From Pseudoalteromonas prydzensis (GTDB lineage: Bacteria; Pseudomonadota; Gammaproteobacteria; Enterobacterales; Alteromonadaceae), in assembly GCF_001661495.1 (NCBI RefSeq), contig NZ_BDDT01000001.1, positions 186,001 to 250,000 of the forward strand: a DNA stretch of 64,000 bases, in the 5' to 3' direction. A model generated the notes under the pieces. That model was given only the letters and a program-made list of their open reading frames with translations. It was not told the DNA's origin and made no database searches. Position 1 is the stretch's first letter, and every line of letters begins with the position of its first letter. Shown in pieces: positions 8,856-17,165 of the stretch. The translations under genes and the position numbers were made by a program.

Positions 8856-10170
8856 TTAACTTACTCCATACTAAACAGGCAGTAGCACTTTGTTGTTGCT
8901 CATTAATATCTAAAGTAAAACTTCCGTGGTGAAATTTAGCCACCACATCACAAATGACACTGCCTAAGCCAACACCTTGGTCAGTGCTTGATTGCAGTGA
9001 GCTTGCTAAGCGATTAGTAATGCACAGTTGATAGTCAACTTGCTGCGCATGTTGCCGATAATGAAAGCTGAGATCCGCGTGACCATCACCATAACGGCTG
9101 GCATTCTCAAACATATTCGCTAAAGCAATTTCAAGCAAGGTGATATCCCCTTCGCAGCTGTCTTGTTCACTTACTTGAGTGACGAGCTGAAAATCAAATA
9201 ACAGCTGCTGACGACGCGCTTGCGCTTCGCTGATCAAAGTTTGCAAGCTAATGGCTTGCCACTTTAAGTCTTCTCCCATTTTATTGACCCGACTAAGCTC
9301 CATCACTTTATCAAAATGTTCGTTAAGAATTTTACTTTGCTCATAAATATTACGCGCTTGCTCTGCAGCCATTGCCTCAGTGAGTACAATGTTTTCATCC
9401 GCGAGCATGCTCGATGCGCCCATGATCGTTGCAAGTGGGGTTCGTAAATCATGCGACAAACTGCGCAATAAAGCATTTTTAGCTCTCTCAAGTTCTGCTT
9501 GCACAGAAATAGCCGCCGATTGCTGGCGTAACTGCGTGTTCTCATGAGCCTGATATAACACTGAAATTGCGGTATTTAAAAATGCACTTTGTTCCTCATC
9601 AAGTTGCTGCGATGCAGTAAAACCGCCCCAACGACTATCAACTTCACCGATCGCAAAGTAATTTACTGGTAGCCCTTGCTGAGCTGGTATAGGTTGCAGC
9701 CAATCAAGTTCAATCTGTAAATGTTGCTCAATCGTCGTTTGAAAATAGCCGCGCTGACGGTCAATTTCATCGAGGCCATTTAACCCTTTAGCAAGCTCAT
9801 ACAAACAACTGGTGTTACTGGCATGATGTTTAATATCACTAATTTTACTTGTAAGTTGACCTGCTAATTGGCTTATCACCAATCCCACGATCAGCATGAC
9901 CGCAAAAGTCACCATATACTCAATATTTTCGATATGAAAAGTGAAATACGGAGTAACAAAAAACCAATCGGTGCAAGCCACACTGACTAAGGTGGTAATC
10001 GCCGCGACGCGACGATTACTGCGCAGCGCCACTAAAGTAACCCACAATAGTTGCAGCATCACAATATCTGTGGTGGTAAACCAGTCACGCACTGGAAAAA
10101 TAGCCAGCACAATCAGTATTGGCATTAGTACACTCGCAGCAATTGCAGTGAGGTATTGTTTTATCTTCAT
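8848..10170 (-). CDS. KdpD-like sensor histidine kinase lacking the N-terminal KdpD/USP module
   Basis: A protein of about 440 residues that corresponds to the C-terminal half of KdpD. The N-terminal 110 residues contain four hydrophobic segments (DUF4118 type), followed by a GAF-like region. The HisKA H-box is SLSHDLRTPLATIMGASSML, close to KdpD. HATPase motifs are ENASRYGDG and GVGLGSVICDVV. Full-length KdpD is about 890 residues and has a cytosolic KdpD/USP sensor that is absent here. An in-frame TTG at 10185 preceded by GAGGGAG is an alternative start; I prefer the ATG at 10170. It overlaps the kdpE-like gene. Ligand sensing probably differs from classical KdpD. Confidence 0.85.
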   Translation of the reverse strand: MKIKQYLTAIAASVLMPILIVLAIFPVRDWFTTTDIVMLQLLWVTLVALRSNRRVAAITTLVSVACTDWFFVTPYFTFHIENIEYMVTFAVMLIVGLVISQLAGQLTSKISDIKHHASNTSCLYELAKGLNGLDEIDRQRGYFQTTIEQHLQIELDWLQPIPAQQGLPVNYFAIGEVDSRWGGFTASQQLDEEQSAFLNTAISVLYQAHENTQLRQQSAAISVQAELERAKNALLRSLSHDLRTPLATIMGASSMLADENIVLTEAMAAEQARNIYEQSKILNEHFDKVMELSRVNKMGEDLKWQAISLQTLISEAQARRQQLLFDFQLVTQVSEQDSCEGDITLLEIALANMFENASRYGDGHADLSFHYRQHAQQVDYQLCITNRLASSLQSSTDQGVGLGSVICDVVAKFHHGSFTLDINEQQQSATACLVWSKLND

Positions 10171-10224
10171 TTTATCGCTCTTCAAAGACTCCCTCTTAGC
10201 TTACTGTGATTACTAGGCAGGGAC

Positions 10225-10274
10225 TATAAAGTTTTTATAAAGTTTTTTGCTCTAGATATTAAATCTTTATAAAG
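10225..10274. promoter_or_regulatory. Three phased TATAAAG repeats, candidate KdpE-like operator
   Basis: TATAAAG occurs at 10225-10231, 10236-10242 and 10268-10274, so the copies start 11 and 32 bp apart, close to one and three helical turns. The array lies in the divergent promoter region between the kinase gene and trkH. Known KdpE sites are AT-rich direct repeats of the TTTATA type. Assignment to this regulator is an inference from position and pattern. Confidence 0.5.
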
Positions 10275-10374
10275 CTTTGCTTTGCAGCGCTGACTTTACT
10301 ATTTCCTACCGTATATTTAGCGCCACTTTAGTAATTGCTGCTTACCTAGTGTAGGTATTTGATAAGGCGTATTG

Positions 10375-11829
10375 ATGATAAATTGGAAAATCACCTTAAG
10401 ACTACTCGCCTTTCCAATTATTTGGATGGGGGTTGTACAATTGGTATTTGCCGCCCTTTCATTGTTTATTTTTAAAGATCGGGTTATTGGGGCTTTTCTT
10501 ATTCCTGCTGCAACAATGATCTGCGTTGCTTTAGTGCTACTGATCAATTTACGAAAAACGGATTTAACCACAGCAACATTCAGAGATGCACTCATATACG
10601 CCACCGTAACCTGGATTATAGTAGGTGTGTTGGGGGCCATTCCAATTTTAGTCGTCACTGGCGTTAACTTTAGTGATGCGCTATTTGAATCGATCAGCGC
10701 TTTAACTACTACTGGCGCAACTGTGTTATCGGGGCTAGACAACATGCCTCCAAGCTTTTTATTGTATAGACAATTTCTACAATGGATGGGCGGGTTAGGC
10801 ATTGTAATTTTTGTAGTGGCTATTTTACCTATGTTGAATATTGGTGGCATGAAATTATTAAAAGCAGAAACCCCCGGACCAATTAAAAACGAAAAACTAA
10901 CTCCGCGTGTTGCCAGTACCGCTCATTATTTATGGGGTGTTTATTTAGCCATCACCGTACTTTGTAGTTTAGCTTATTATGCTGGCGGAATGAGTTTTTA
11001 CGATGCAATTGCCCATGCCTTTACCACTGTTTCAACTGGTGGTTTTTCGACCCACGATGCCAGTATGTGGTATTACCAAAGCCATTTACTGCTGTGGATA
11101 GCTAATTTGTTCATGCTTGCAGGAGCTATTAACTTTGCCTTGCACTTCAAAGTGGCGCATAAAAGAGCCATTGCTAGTTATTATCATGATGAAGAAACAC
11201 GTTATTTTATTTATATAGTGGCGCTTTTAGCGGTTATTTTAGCCGCTATGCTACTGCTTAAAGACAGCTACTCAGATGTACTTGAAGCATTTAGTTTTTC
11301 TACTTTTCATATTATTTCTTTTATTACCAGCACAGGTTATGGCGCAGCAAGCTTTACTGACTGGCCAACTGAGGCCGGTTTTTTACTGGTTATTGCAGGC
11401 TACCTTGGGGGTTGTGCAGGTTCAACCGCTGGCGGAAATAAAATAATCCGCAACATTATTGTTGGCAAAATGATTAATAACAATATTAAGCAGTTACTTC
11501 ACCCAAGAGCAATATTTACACTTAAATATCAAGGCTCGCCCGTTAAAGAAGATGTACGTCATGCAATTATGGCATTTATGACCTTTGCCGCTGGTTCAAG
11601 CTTATTATTTACATTAATGCTTATGGCAACTGGCCTTGATTTTTGGAGTGCATTTACTGCGGTAGCAGCATGCGTCAATGTGCTCGGCCCTGGGTTTGGT
11701 GAAGTGGGCGCTAACTTTCAACCCGTTTCAGATACAGGTATTTGGATACTCTCGGTCGCTATGATCGTGGGTCGGTTAGAATATTTTACTGTTTTTGCAC
11801 TTTTTACTCACAGCTTTTGGAAAAAGTAA
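10375..11829 (+). CDS. trkH: Trk-type potassium transporter membrane subunit TrkH
   Basis: A polytopic protein of about 484 residues in the TrkH/KtrB superfamily, which carries K+ across the inner membrane. Four pore-loop signatures are visible: LTTTGATVLSG, TVSTGGFSTHD, ITSTGYGAASF and NVLGPGFGEVG. The conserved filter glycine is present in each. The length and the long N-terminal extension before the first loop fit TrkH rather than KtrB. I use the ATG at 10375, preceded by AAGG; an adjacent TTG at 10372 is also possible. The gene is 12 bp upstream of an RCK subunit and divergent from a KdpD-like kinase, which suggests regulation by potassium or osmotic status. Confidence 0.93.
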   Translation: MINWKITLRLLAFPIIWMGVVQLVFAALSLFIFKDRVIGAFLIPAATMICVALVLLINLRKTDLTTATFRDALIYATVTWIIVGVLGAIPILVVTGVNFSDALFESISALTTTGATVLSGLDNMPPSFLLYRQFLQWMGGLGIVIFVVAILPMLNIGGMKLLKAETPGPIKNEKLTPRVASTAHYLWGVYLAITVLCSLAYYAGGMSFYDAIAHAFTTVSTGGFSTHDASMWYYQSHLLLWIANLFMLAGAINFALHFKVAHKRAIASYYHDEETRYFIYIVALLAVILAAMLLLKDSYSDVLEAFSFSTFHIISFITSTGYGAASFTDWPTEAGFLLVIAGYLGGCAGSTAGGNKIIRNIIVGKMINNNIKQLLHPRAIFTLKYQGSPVKEDVRHAIMAFMTFAAGSSLLFTLMLMATGLDFWSAFTAVAACVNVLGPGFGEVGANFQPVSDTGIWILSVAMIVGRLEYFTVFALFTHSFWKK

Positions 11830-11841
11830 CGAAGGAATACT

Positions 11842-12495
11842 ATGGCACATTTTACAGTTATCGGTTTAGGCCGTTTTGGCATTGCAGCAAGCTTGGAGTT
11901 GATCCATTTAGGACACACAGTGACTGGCGTTGATAGCAACCCAAAACTCGCCGAAAAATATGTTGAGCACTTATCTGAAACAGTGGTGTGTGACTCAACG
12001 GATGAAGCGGCGTTAAAGGAGCTAGATTTAGCAAATAGTGAAGCAGTACTGGTAGCGATTGGCGAAGACATGCAATCAAGTATTTTGTGTACTTTAGCAT
12101 TAAAGAACTTAGCCGTTGCACAAATATGGGTAAAAGCAGGCACTAAAGCACATCACACAATTATTTCAAAATTAGGGGTTAGCCGCATTATTCACCCAGA
12201 GGAAGAAATGGGGGTCCGTGTTGCGCAAGCGCTAAACTATCCAATGGTAAACGATTATATTGCTCTGGGTAATGGCTTATATGTAGTCGAAGTTCATATA
12301 AAATCGAACTTACAGGATGTAACGTTAGGGCAATTACTAAAAGATACTAAAGGCGAAATCGATCCGGTGCTGGTAAAACGGGGTAAACAAACATTCATTA
12401 AACTCGAGCACGACTTTAGATTGCAGGAGCACGATAGTTTACTATTAGCTGGTAATCGGGCGGAGTTAAAATACATTGCTCCAAGGCTGGTATAA
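11842..12495 (+). CDS. ktrA: Single-RCK potassium channel regulatory subunit (KtrA/TrkA-like)
   Basis: A 217-residue cytosolic protein with one RCK_N Rossmann domain and one RCK_C domain. The dinucleotide motif is VIGLGRFGIAASLEL near the N-terminus, followed by VDSNPKLAE and VVCDSTDEAALKEL. The C-terminal part (about 135-217) fits RCK_C. E. coli TrkA has two tandem RCK units (about 458 residues); this single-unit length fits KtrA, which forms an octameric ring gating KtrB by ATP/ADP binding. It lies between two different K+ membrane subunits, 12 bp after trkH and 3 bp before ktrB. It may serve one or both of them. Confidence 0.9.
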   Translation: MAHFTVIGLGRFGIAASLELIHLGHTVTGVDSNPKLAEKYVEHLSETVVCDSTDEAALKELDLANSEAVLVAIGEDMQSSILCTLALKNLAVAQIWVKAGTKAHHTIISKLGVSRIIHPEEEMGVRVAQALNYPMVNDYIALGNGLYVVEVHIKSNLQDVTLGQLLKDTKGEIDPVLVKRGKQTFIKLEHDFRLQEHDSLLLAGNRAELKYIAPRLV

Positions 12496-12498
12496 AAT

Positions 12499-13863
12499 AT
12501 GGTCCAATGGCACCCCTTAGCAGCCCCAATTGAGCGAAAACCACGGGGCAATAGAAAACTAAATGCCGCACCGCCGGTTATTTTAAGCGCTGGTTTTATT
12601 GTTTTGATAATACTCGGTGCAATACTGCTCAAACTACCCTTTGCAGCACATATTCCGATCAGTTGGCAGCAAAGCTTATTTACAGCAACCTCTGCGGTTA
12701 CTGTAACTGGACTCGTCGTCGTTGATACTGGTTCAGCTTTTACAGTATTTGGACAAGCAGTTATTGCTCTACTTATACAACTTGGCGGGCTAGGGCTAAT
12801 GACCTTTGCTGTAGTGACCTTAATTGCGTTAGGTAACAAGGTCGGGTTTATTCAAAGAACCGTTACTAAAGCGGCATTTAATCAAACTGATACGTCAACC
12901 TTAGTCAGCACCGCCAAGTCCGTATTGCTGTTTTCATTATTAGTTGAAACCTTAGGTATTATTATTCTAACCTTGTATTGGGGCAAAGAGCTGGGCTGGT
13001 TAAAAGCCTTCTCGCACGCCGTATTTTATACCATTAGTGCTTTTAATAATGCTGGTTTTGCCCTGAGCCCTAACAGCTTGATGGACTATGTTGCCGATCC
13101 AGTCGTCAACCTCACTATTACTGGTTTATTTATTGTCGGTGGCCTTGGTTTCACTGTGTGGATGGATTTATACAAATCAAAGCGCTGGGCGGGGCTGTGT
13201 ACTTACAGTAAGTTAATGATCATCAGCACGGTAGTCATTAACGTAGTTGCGCTGTTGCTTATTTATGCCATTGAATACAACAATCCCAATACCTTACAAC
13301 CACTAAGTGAGCTTGGAAAATGGTTAGCGGCATGGTTTCAGGCAGTAACCCCCCGTACCGCTGGTTTTAATACCCTCGCAATCGAAGAGCTACGCAATGC
13401 CAGCACTGCACTGACTATGATGTTAATGTTTATCGGCGGTGGCTCACTCAGCACCGCCAGTGGTATCAAAGTGGTAACCTTTGTAGTATTAATTTTAGCG
13501 ACCTACAGCTACTTACGCCGCGATAAAGGCGTGACAGTGCTGCGCAGAGAAATTGATAAGGAAACCATTTACAAAGCATTAGCATTAACTATTATTTCAG
13601 CGGGAGTCACTTGGTTAGCTATTTTCACTTTACTCTTGGTAGAAGATGCGCCGTTTATTGATATAGCGTTTGAAGCAGTGTCAGCAATCGGCACGGTGGG
13701 TTTATCCCGTGGGCTTACCGGTTCGTTATCGCCGATAGGAGAATTCATTATTATGTTTTTAATGTTTATAGGCCGCATTGGCCCGCTCACTATTGCTTAC
13801 TTTTTAGCAAGTCCAAGAAGCAAAAAACTCAGATATCCCAGCACCCCATTATCAATCGGCTAA
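12499..13863 (+). CDS. ktrB: Ktr-type potassium uptake membrane subunit KtrB
   Basis: A 454-residue TrkH/KtrB-family membrane protein, the second such subunit in this operon. The four pore loops read SAVTVTGLVVVDTG, SAFNNAGFALSP, PRTAGFNTLAI and AIGTVGLSRGL, with one filter glycine each. Size and the short N-terminus fit KtrB, usually a Na+-dependent K+ uptake subunit. It starts only 3 bp after the RCK gene, so the two are probably translationally coupled. The natural pairing is therefore KtrAB. The preceding TrkH may share the same RCK ring or use a TrkA encoded elsewhere. Confidence 0.92.
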   Translation: MVQWHPLAAPIERKPRGNRKLNAAPPVILSAGFIVLIILGAILLKLPFAAHIPISWQQSLFTATSAVTVTGLVVVDTGSAFTVFGQAVIALLIQLGGLGLMTFAVVTLIALGNKVGFIQRTVTKAAFNQTDTSTLVSTAKSVLLFSLLVETLGIIILTLYWGKELGWLKAFSHAVFYTISAFNNAGFALSPNSLMDYVADPVVNLTITGLFIVGGLGFTVWMDLYKSKRWAGLCTYSKLMIISTVVINVVALLLIYAIEYNNPNTLQPLSELGKWLAAWFQAVTPRTAGFNTLAIEELRNASTALTMMLMFIGGGSLSTASGIKVVTFVVLILATYSYLRRDKGVTVLRREIDKETIYKALALTIISAGVTWLAIFTLLLVEDAPFIDIAFEAVSAIGTVGLSRGLTGSLSPIGEFIIMFLMFIGRIGPLTIAYFLASPRSKKLRYPSTPLSIG

Positions 13864-13888
13864 ATAGCAGAGCTGGGTGAGTCTCAAA

Positions 13889-13985
13889 CTAAATCCCAGC
13901 TAATGCTCGCTCAGTGACGTACTCGCCTGATGTCATTTAAAATTCGCCACATACTAACAAACGATTTTCAGAGATTACTAACGTA
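13889..13985 (-). pseudogene. Decayed 3' fragment of a ykgJ-like gene
   Basis: Read leftward, this stretch gives SENRLLVCGEF, a stop, then MTSGEYVTERALAGI and a stop at 13889. This aligns without gaps to YENRPLVCREFAMASDECVTERDLAGI, split here as YENRPLVCREF and AMASDECVTERDLAGI, at the C-terminus of the intact YkgJ gene at 14592-14918. An internal stop and lost cysteines show it is non-functional. It lies about 700 bp from the intact copy, with a VanZ-like gene between them. Confidence 0.8.
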
Positions 13986-14121
13986 GAAGGTTAATAACGC
14001 AAACACCTACTATTAACTTATGGCACACAGCCAAAAATTAACCATGATAGTTTAAGCGCTTGCTACGCAGGGAAAAGCTGTTCATTTGCAGTAATCAACT
14101 AATGTAAGCTAACAAGACTCG

Positions 14122-14502
14122 TCATCGCGAAGCTTTATTTATCAGCTTGGTTATCAAACTAAAAGTGAGGATACCTAAAGCATCAGCAAGTAGATCAGCG
14201 ATGTCTAACGTTCTGCTAGGTATGAAGTATTGGCTTAGTTCTTCCAATAAAACGAATAGAAACACGACGCTCGAACCAATATACAAATTGCATGACAATA
14301 CTGAATATGATTTTAGCTTAAACGCAAAATTAGCACCTAAAGCAAGCAAACCAAATAAACAAAAGTGCCCTACTTTATCGCCATAAGGGATACTTCTAAC
14401 AAGCTCAAAGAAAATACTATGTTGCCCCGTATTAGCTTGATATATGACCCATATAATAAAGCCAAGAAAAGTAACTGACACAATAGTGATTAATTTATGC
14501 AT
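14122..14502 (-). CDS. VanZ-like family membrane protein
   Basis: A 126-residue protein with about four hydrophobic helices. The central motif DKVGHFCLFGLLALGANF and the later SRTLDIADLLADALGI match the VanZ-like fold, including the conserved H-F and D-x-x-D-x-x-A-D residues. VanZ proteins confer low-level teicoplanin resistance in enterococci, but most chromosomal homologues have no known function. It lies between a dead and a live copy of a ykgJ-like gene, so it may have arrived with a local duplication. No partner gene is evident. Confidence 0.8.
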   Translation of the reverse strand: MHKLITIVSVTFLGFIIWVIYQANTGQHSIFFELVRSIPYGDKVGHFCLFGLLALGANFAFKLKSYSVLSCNLYIGSSVVFLFVLLEELSQYFIPSRTLDIADLLADALGILTFSLITKLINKASR

Positions 14503-14591
14503 GATTTTTTAATGTTTTTATTGAGTTACCAACCATAGCCGAATAGCGATTATGATTCAATAACTTAGTGATGTACTGCAAAAAGCAACCA

Positions 14592-14918
14592 TCAGATCCC
14601 TGCAAGGTCACGCTCGGTAACGCACTCGTCCGATGCCATTGCAAATTCGCGGCATACCAACGGGCGGTTTTCGTAGATTGAGCACATTAAGGTATTGCGG
14701 TCGAGTGCTTGGCACCAGCCATCATCTGCGCGTTTCATCACTTCACTGCCCCATTTATCATACTCAATATAATGAAATGGCACACCAGTGTCGGTCACAA
14801 TACGCACTTCTAACTGACAACAGCATGCTTGGCAATTAGCACAAGTAACAGGCTCAGGGGCTGATGTAACATTTTTTATTGCAATGATGGTTTCATCGGG
14901 GTGAACAATCTGGGGCAT
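14592..14918 (-). CDS. YkgJ-family cysteine cluster protein (putative metal binding)
   Basis: A 108-residue cytosolic protein with the family's Cys pattern: CANCQACCCQLE near residues 26-37, then WCQALD, CSIYENRPLVC and a late Cys in DECV. These proteins are annotated as putative Fe-S or zinc-binding CxxCxxCC proteins of unknown function. The gene lies about 45 bp downstream of recQ on the same strand and could be cotranscribed. A degraded copy of its 3' end is found at 13889-13985. Family assignment is good; the role is unknown. Confidence 0.88.
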   Translation of the reverse strand: MPQIVHPDETIIAIKNVTSAPEPVTCANCQACCCQLEVRIVTDTGVPFHYIEYDKWGSEVMKRADDGWCQALDRNTLMCSIYENRPLVCREFAMASDECVTERDLAGI

Positions 14919-14963
14919 AAAGGCTTACTTTTAAGAATAAGCCACTAGCATACCTGAGTGAAT

Positions 14964-16901
14964 TTAACGCGCCAGTAATTTCGTTTTTATTTCGCTGTAA
15001 CGCTGCTGCTCACATAAGCCAAAGCCGCTGAGTTGACGCACTTTGTTACGCGCAAATAACGGTACGCTCATACCCGCTAAAAAGCGACATTGGGTTTCAA
15101 TACCTACATTACTTATGCCCTTACTGGCGAGGTGGGTAAGTAACTCATCAACCTTTTGATAAATTACAGCATCGTCAACAAAGCGATGCTCCAACGAATA
15201 CTCAAGTGTTACGGCTTGGCCTCGACATACCGAGCAATGGCCGCATTGCTGCGGTGCTTGGTTGTCATCAAAATAACGAGCAAGGTTATAGCTCAAACAT
15301 GTTTTAAGCTCGAAAAAGCGAATAAGTGCCGCAATACGCTTAATTTCAGCTTGCTCTTTATCAACAAAGTAATCGTGTAATTGCGGTGCTAATTCAGGAT
15401 TATTAATAACATCGCTATGGACTTGATAAACTTGAGTAATACGTTTGGTTTCAAGGGCTATCAGGTTTTTCTCAGCTAAATAATCAAGGGCTGCAACAAC
15501 CCGTTTGCGATCCACTTGAGCACCTTGCGTTAGACTATCAAAATTTAATGTACCCCATACTTTTTTAAATTGCGTATGGCTGAAGATTAAGTTTAAAAAC
15601 TCTTGGCGAGCAGCATCAAAGTGATTTAGCAGCGTGGCTTTATCTTCTAAAAATTTATATTTAAAATCTGCGTAATAAGCATATAGCGGCGTTATTGCAC
15701 CTTGCATTTCCAACTGTACGAGTAAGGTTTTCAGCGCTAATTGGCGGATATTACTGTCGCTCGAGAGACTGTATTCTTGCATCTCCCAGTGCTGTTGTTG
15801 ATCGTGATGTTGGCGAATGTCATTTATAACATGCTCAATACCGCTAAGTTCTGGAGTATCGCCGTAAACAAAGTTTTCAACCGTGTTTAAGCCATCTAAA
15901 TTAGCCAACGTAAAGCATTGTGAAGGCTGCCCGTCACGCCCAGCACGGCCAATTTCTTGGCTGTAGTTTTCAATCGATTTTGGTAAATCATAATGAATAA
16001 CAAAGCGAATATCTGATTTATCAATCCCCATTCCAAACGCAATAGTGGCAACAACTACATTAATTTTACCCGCCATAAAGTCATCTTGAATACCATAACG
16101 CAAGGTGTCTTCAAGCCCAGCATGATAAGCAACAGCCTGTAAGCCTTGGCGGCTAAGCGCTTCAGCAACTTGCTCAGCTGTATGCTGTAAGGTCACATAA
16201 ACAATACCAGGCCCTTGTTGCTCACGTACAATATTAGCAAGTGTTTCGCTCTTATCAGCACTTTTTACACTCAATACCGACAAATCTAAATTACTACGAT
16301 AAAACCCTGTTTGCACAATACATTCTGGGGCAATTGCAAACCGTTCGCTCATATCGCGTTTAACTTTTTTAGTCGCGGTTGCAGTTAACAGCAACACTAA
16401 GGGAATATTAAGTTCTTCTCGGTAGCGGGGCAGCTTTAAATAATCAGGCCTAAAGTTATGACCCCATTCAGAAATACAGTGCGCTTCATCAATCACCAAC
16501 ATAGAAATAGCAATTTGATTAATAAATTCACGAAACCGTTCGTTTTTAAAACGCTCTACCGACACCATTAAAATTTTTACTTTACCAGCACGCACATCGC
16601 CCATCACTGTATGACTTTGCTCTGCTGTTTGGCTTGAATCTAAACTTGCCGCATAAATCCCTTTGTCATTTAAAAAGCTGATTTGATCTTTCATCAAAGC
16701 CAATAATGGCGAAACGACTAAAGTTAAATTAGGTAAATGTAAGGCAGTCAGCTGATAACATAACGACTTACCAGAGCCAGTAGGAAAAATAGCAAGTGAT
16801 GACTGGTTATTTAACAGCTGCTCAATGGTCTGTTGCTGGCCTTGACGAAATTGTTTAAAACCAAAGTGCTGCTCAAGCGAGGAAAGTAGCGTTGCGCTCA
16901 T
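14964..16901 (-). CDS. recQ: RecQ-family ATP-dependent DNA helicase
   Basis: A 645-residue SF2 helicase. Motif I is FPTGSGKSLCYQ (about 39-50) and motif II is VIDEAHCISEWGHNFRPDY, the RecQ-specific DEAH box with aromatic loop. Motif VI contains YSQEIGRAGRDGQPS. A RecQ zinc-binding region with Cys residues (CLSYNLARYF, then CGHCSVC) follows near residue 540. The C-terminus (NVGIETQCRFLAGMSVPLFARNKV) does not look like a normal HRDC domain, so this resembles the shorter RecQ-like paralogues rather than E. coli RecQ. It unwinds recombination and repair intermediates. ykgJ lies downstream on the same strand. Confidence 0.92.
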   Translation of the reverse strand: MSATLLSSLEQHFGFKQFRQGQQQTIEQLLNNQSSLAIFPTGSGKSLCYQLTALHLPNLTLVVSPLLALMKDQISFLNDKGIYAASLDSSQTAEQSHTVMGDVRAGKVKILMVSVERFKNERFREFINQIAISMLVIDEAHCISEWGHNFRPDYLKLPRYREELNIPLVLLLTATATKKVKRDMSERFAIAPECIVQTGFYRSNLDLSVLSVKSADKSETLANIVREQQGPGIVYVTLQHTAEQVAEALSRQGLQAVAYHAGLEDTLRYGIQDDFMAGKINVVVATIAFGMGIDKSDIRFVIHYDLPKSIENYSQEIGRAGRDGQPSQCFTLANLDGLNTVENFVYGDTPELSGIEHVINDIRQHHDQQQHWEMQEYSLSSDSNIRQLALKTLLVQLEMQGAITPLYAYYADFKYKFLEDKATLLNHFDAARQEFLNLIFSHTQFKKVWGTLNFDSLTQGAQVDRKRVVAALDYLAEKNLIALETKRITQVYQVHSDVINNPELAPQLHDYFVDKEQAEIKRIAALIRFFELKTCLSYNLARYFDDNQAPQQCGHCSVCRGQAVTLEYSLEHRFVDDAVIYQKVDELLTHLASKGISNVGIETQCRFLAGMSVPLFARNKVRQLSGFGLCEQQRYSEIKTKLLAR

Positions 16902-17165
16902 AATATTCCCTTTATTAAAATTCCCTAATAAAGGAAATCATAGTTTGAAAATTCAATATTCGCCATGGTAACTTTTTTTTAGTTTAGTTTCTTGGCTTAT
17001 CTAGTTGTTCCCATTAATTTTACTGACAAATCAATTAAAAAGGCGCATTATTAAAGCGTTGCTTGAAAAGGTGTTTTAATGCTTTTTTCTGCTCAATACC
17101 TAAGTGTTCTCTGCCTTTGTAACGTCATTAGAGCATTTAAGTATAATTCTTTTGAGGGCAACGTA

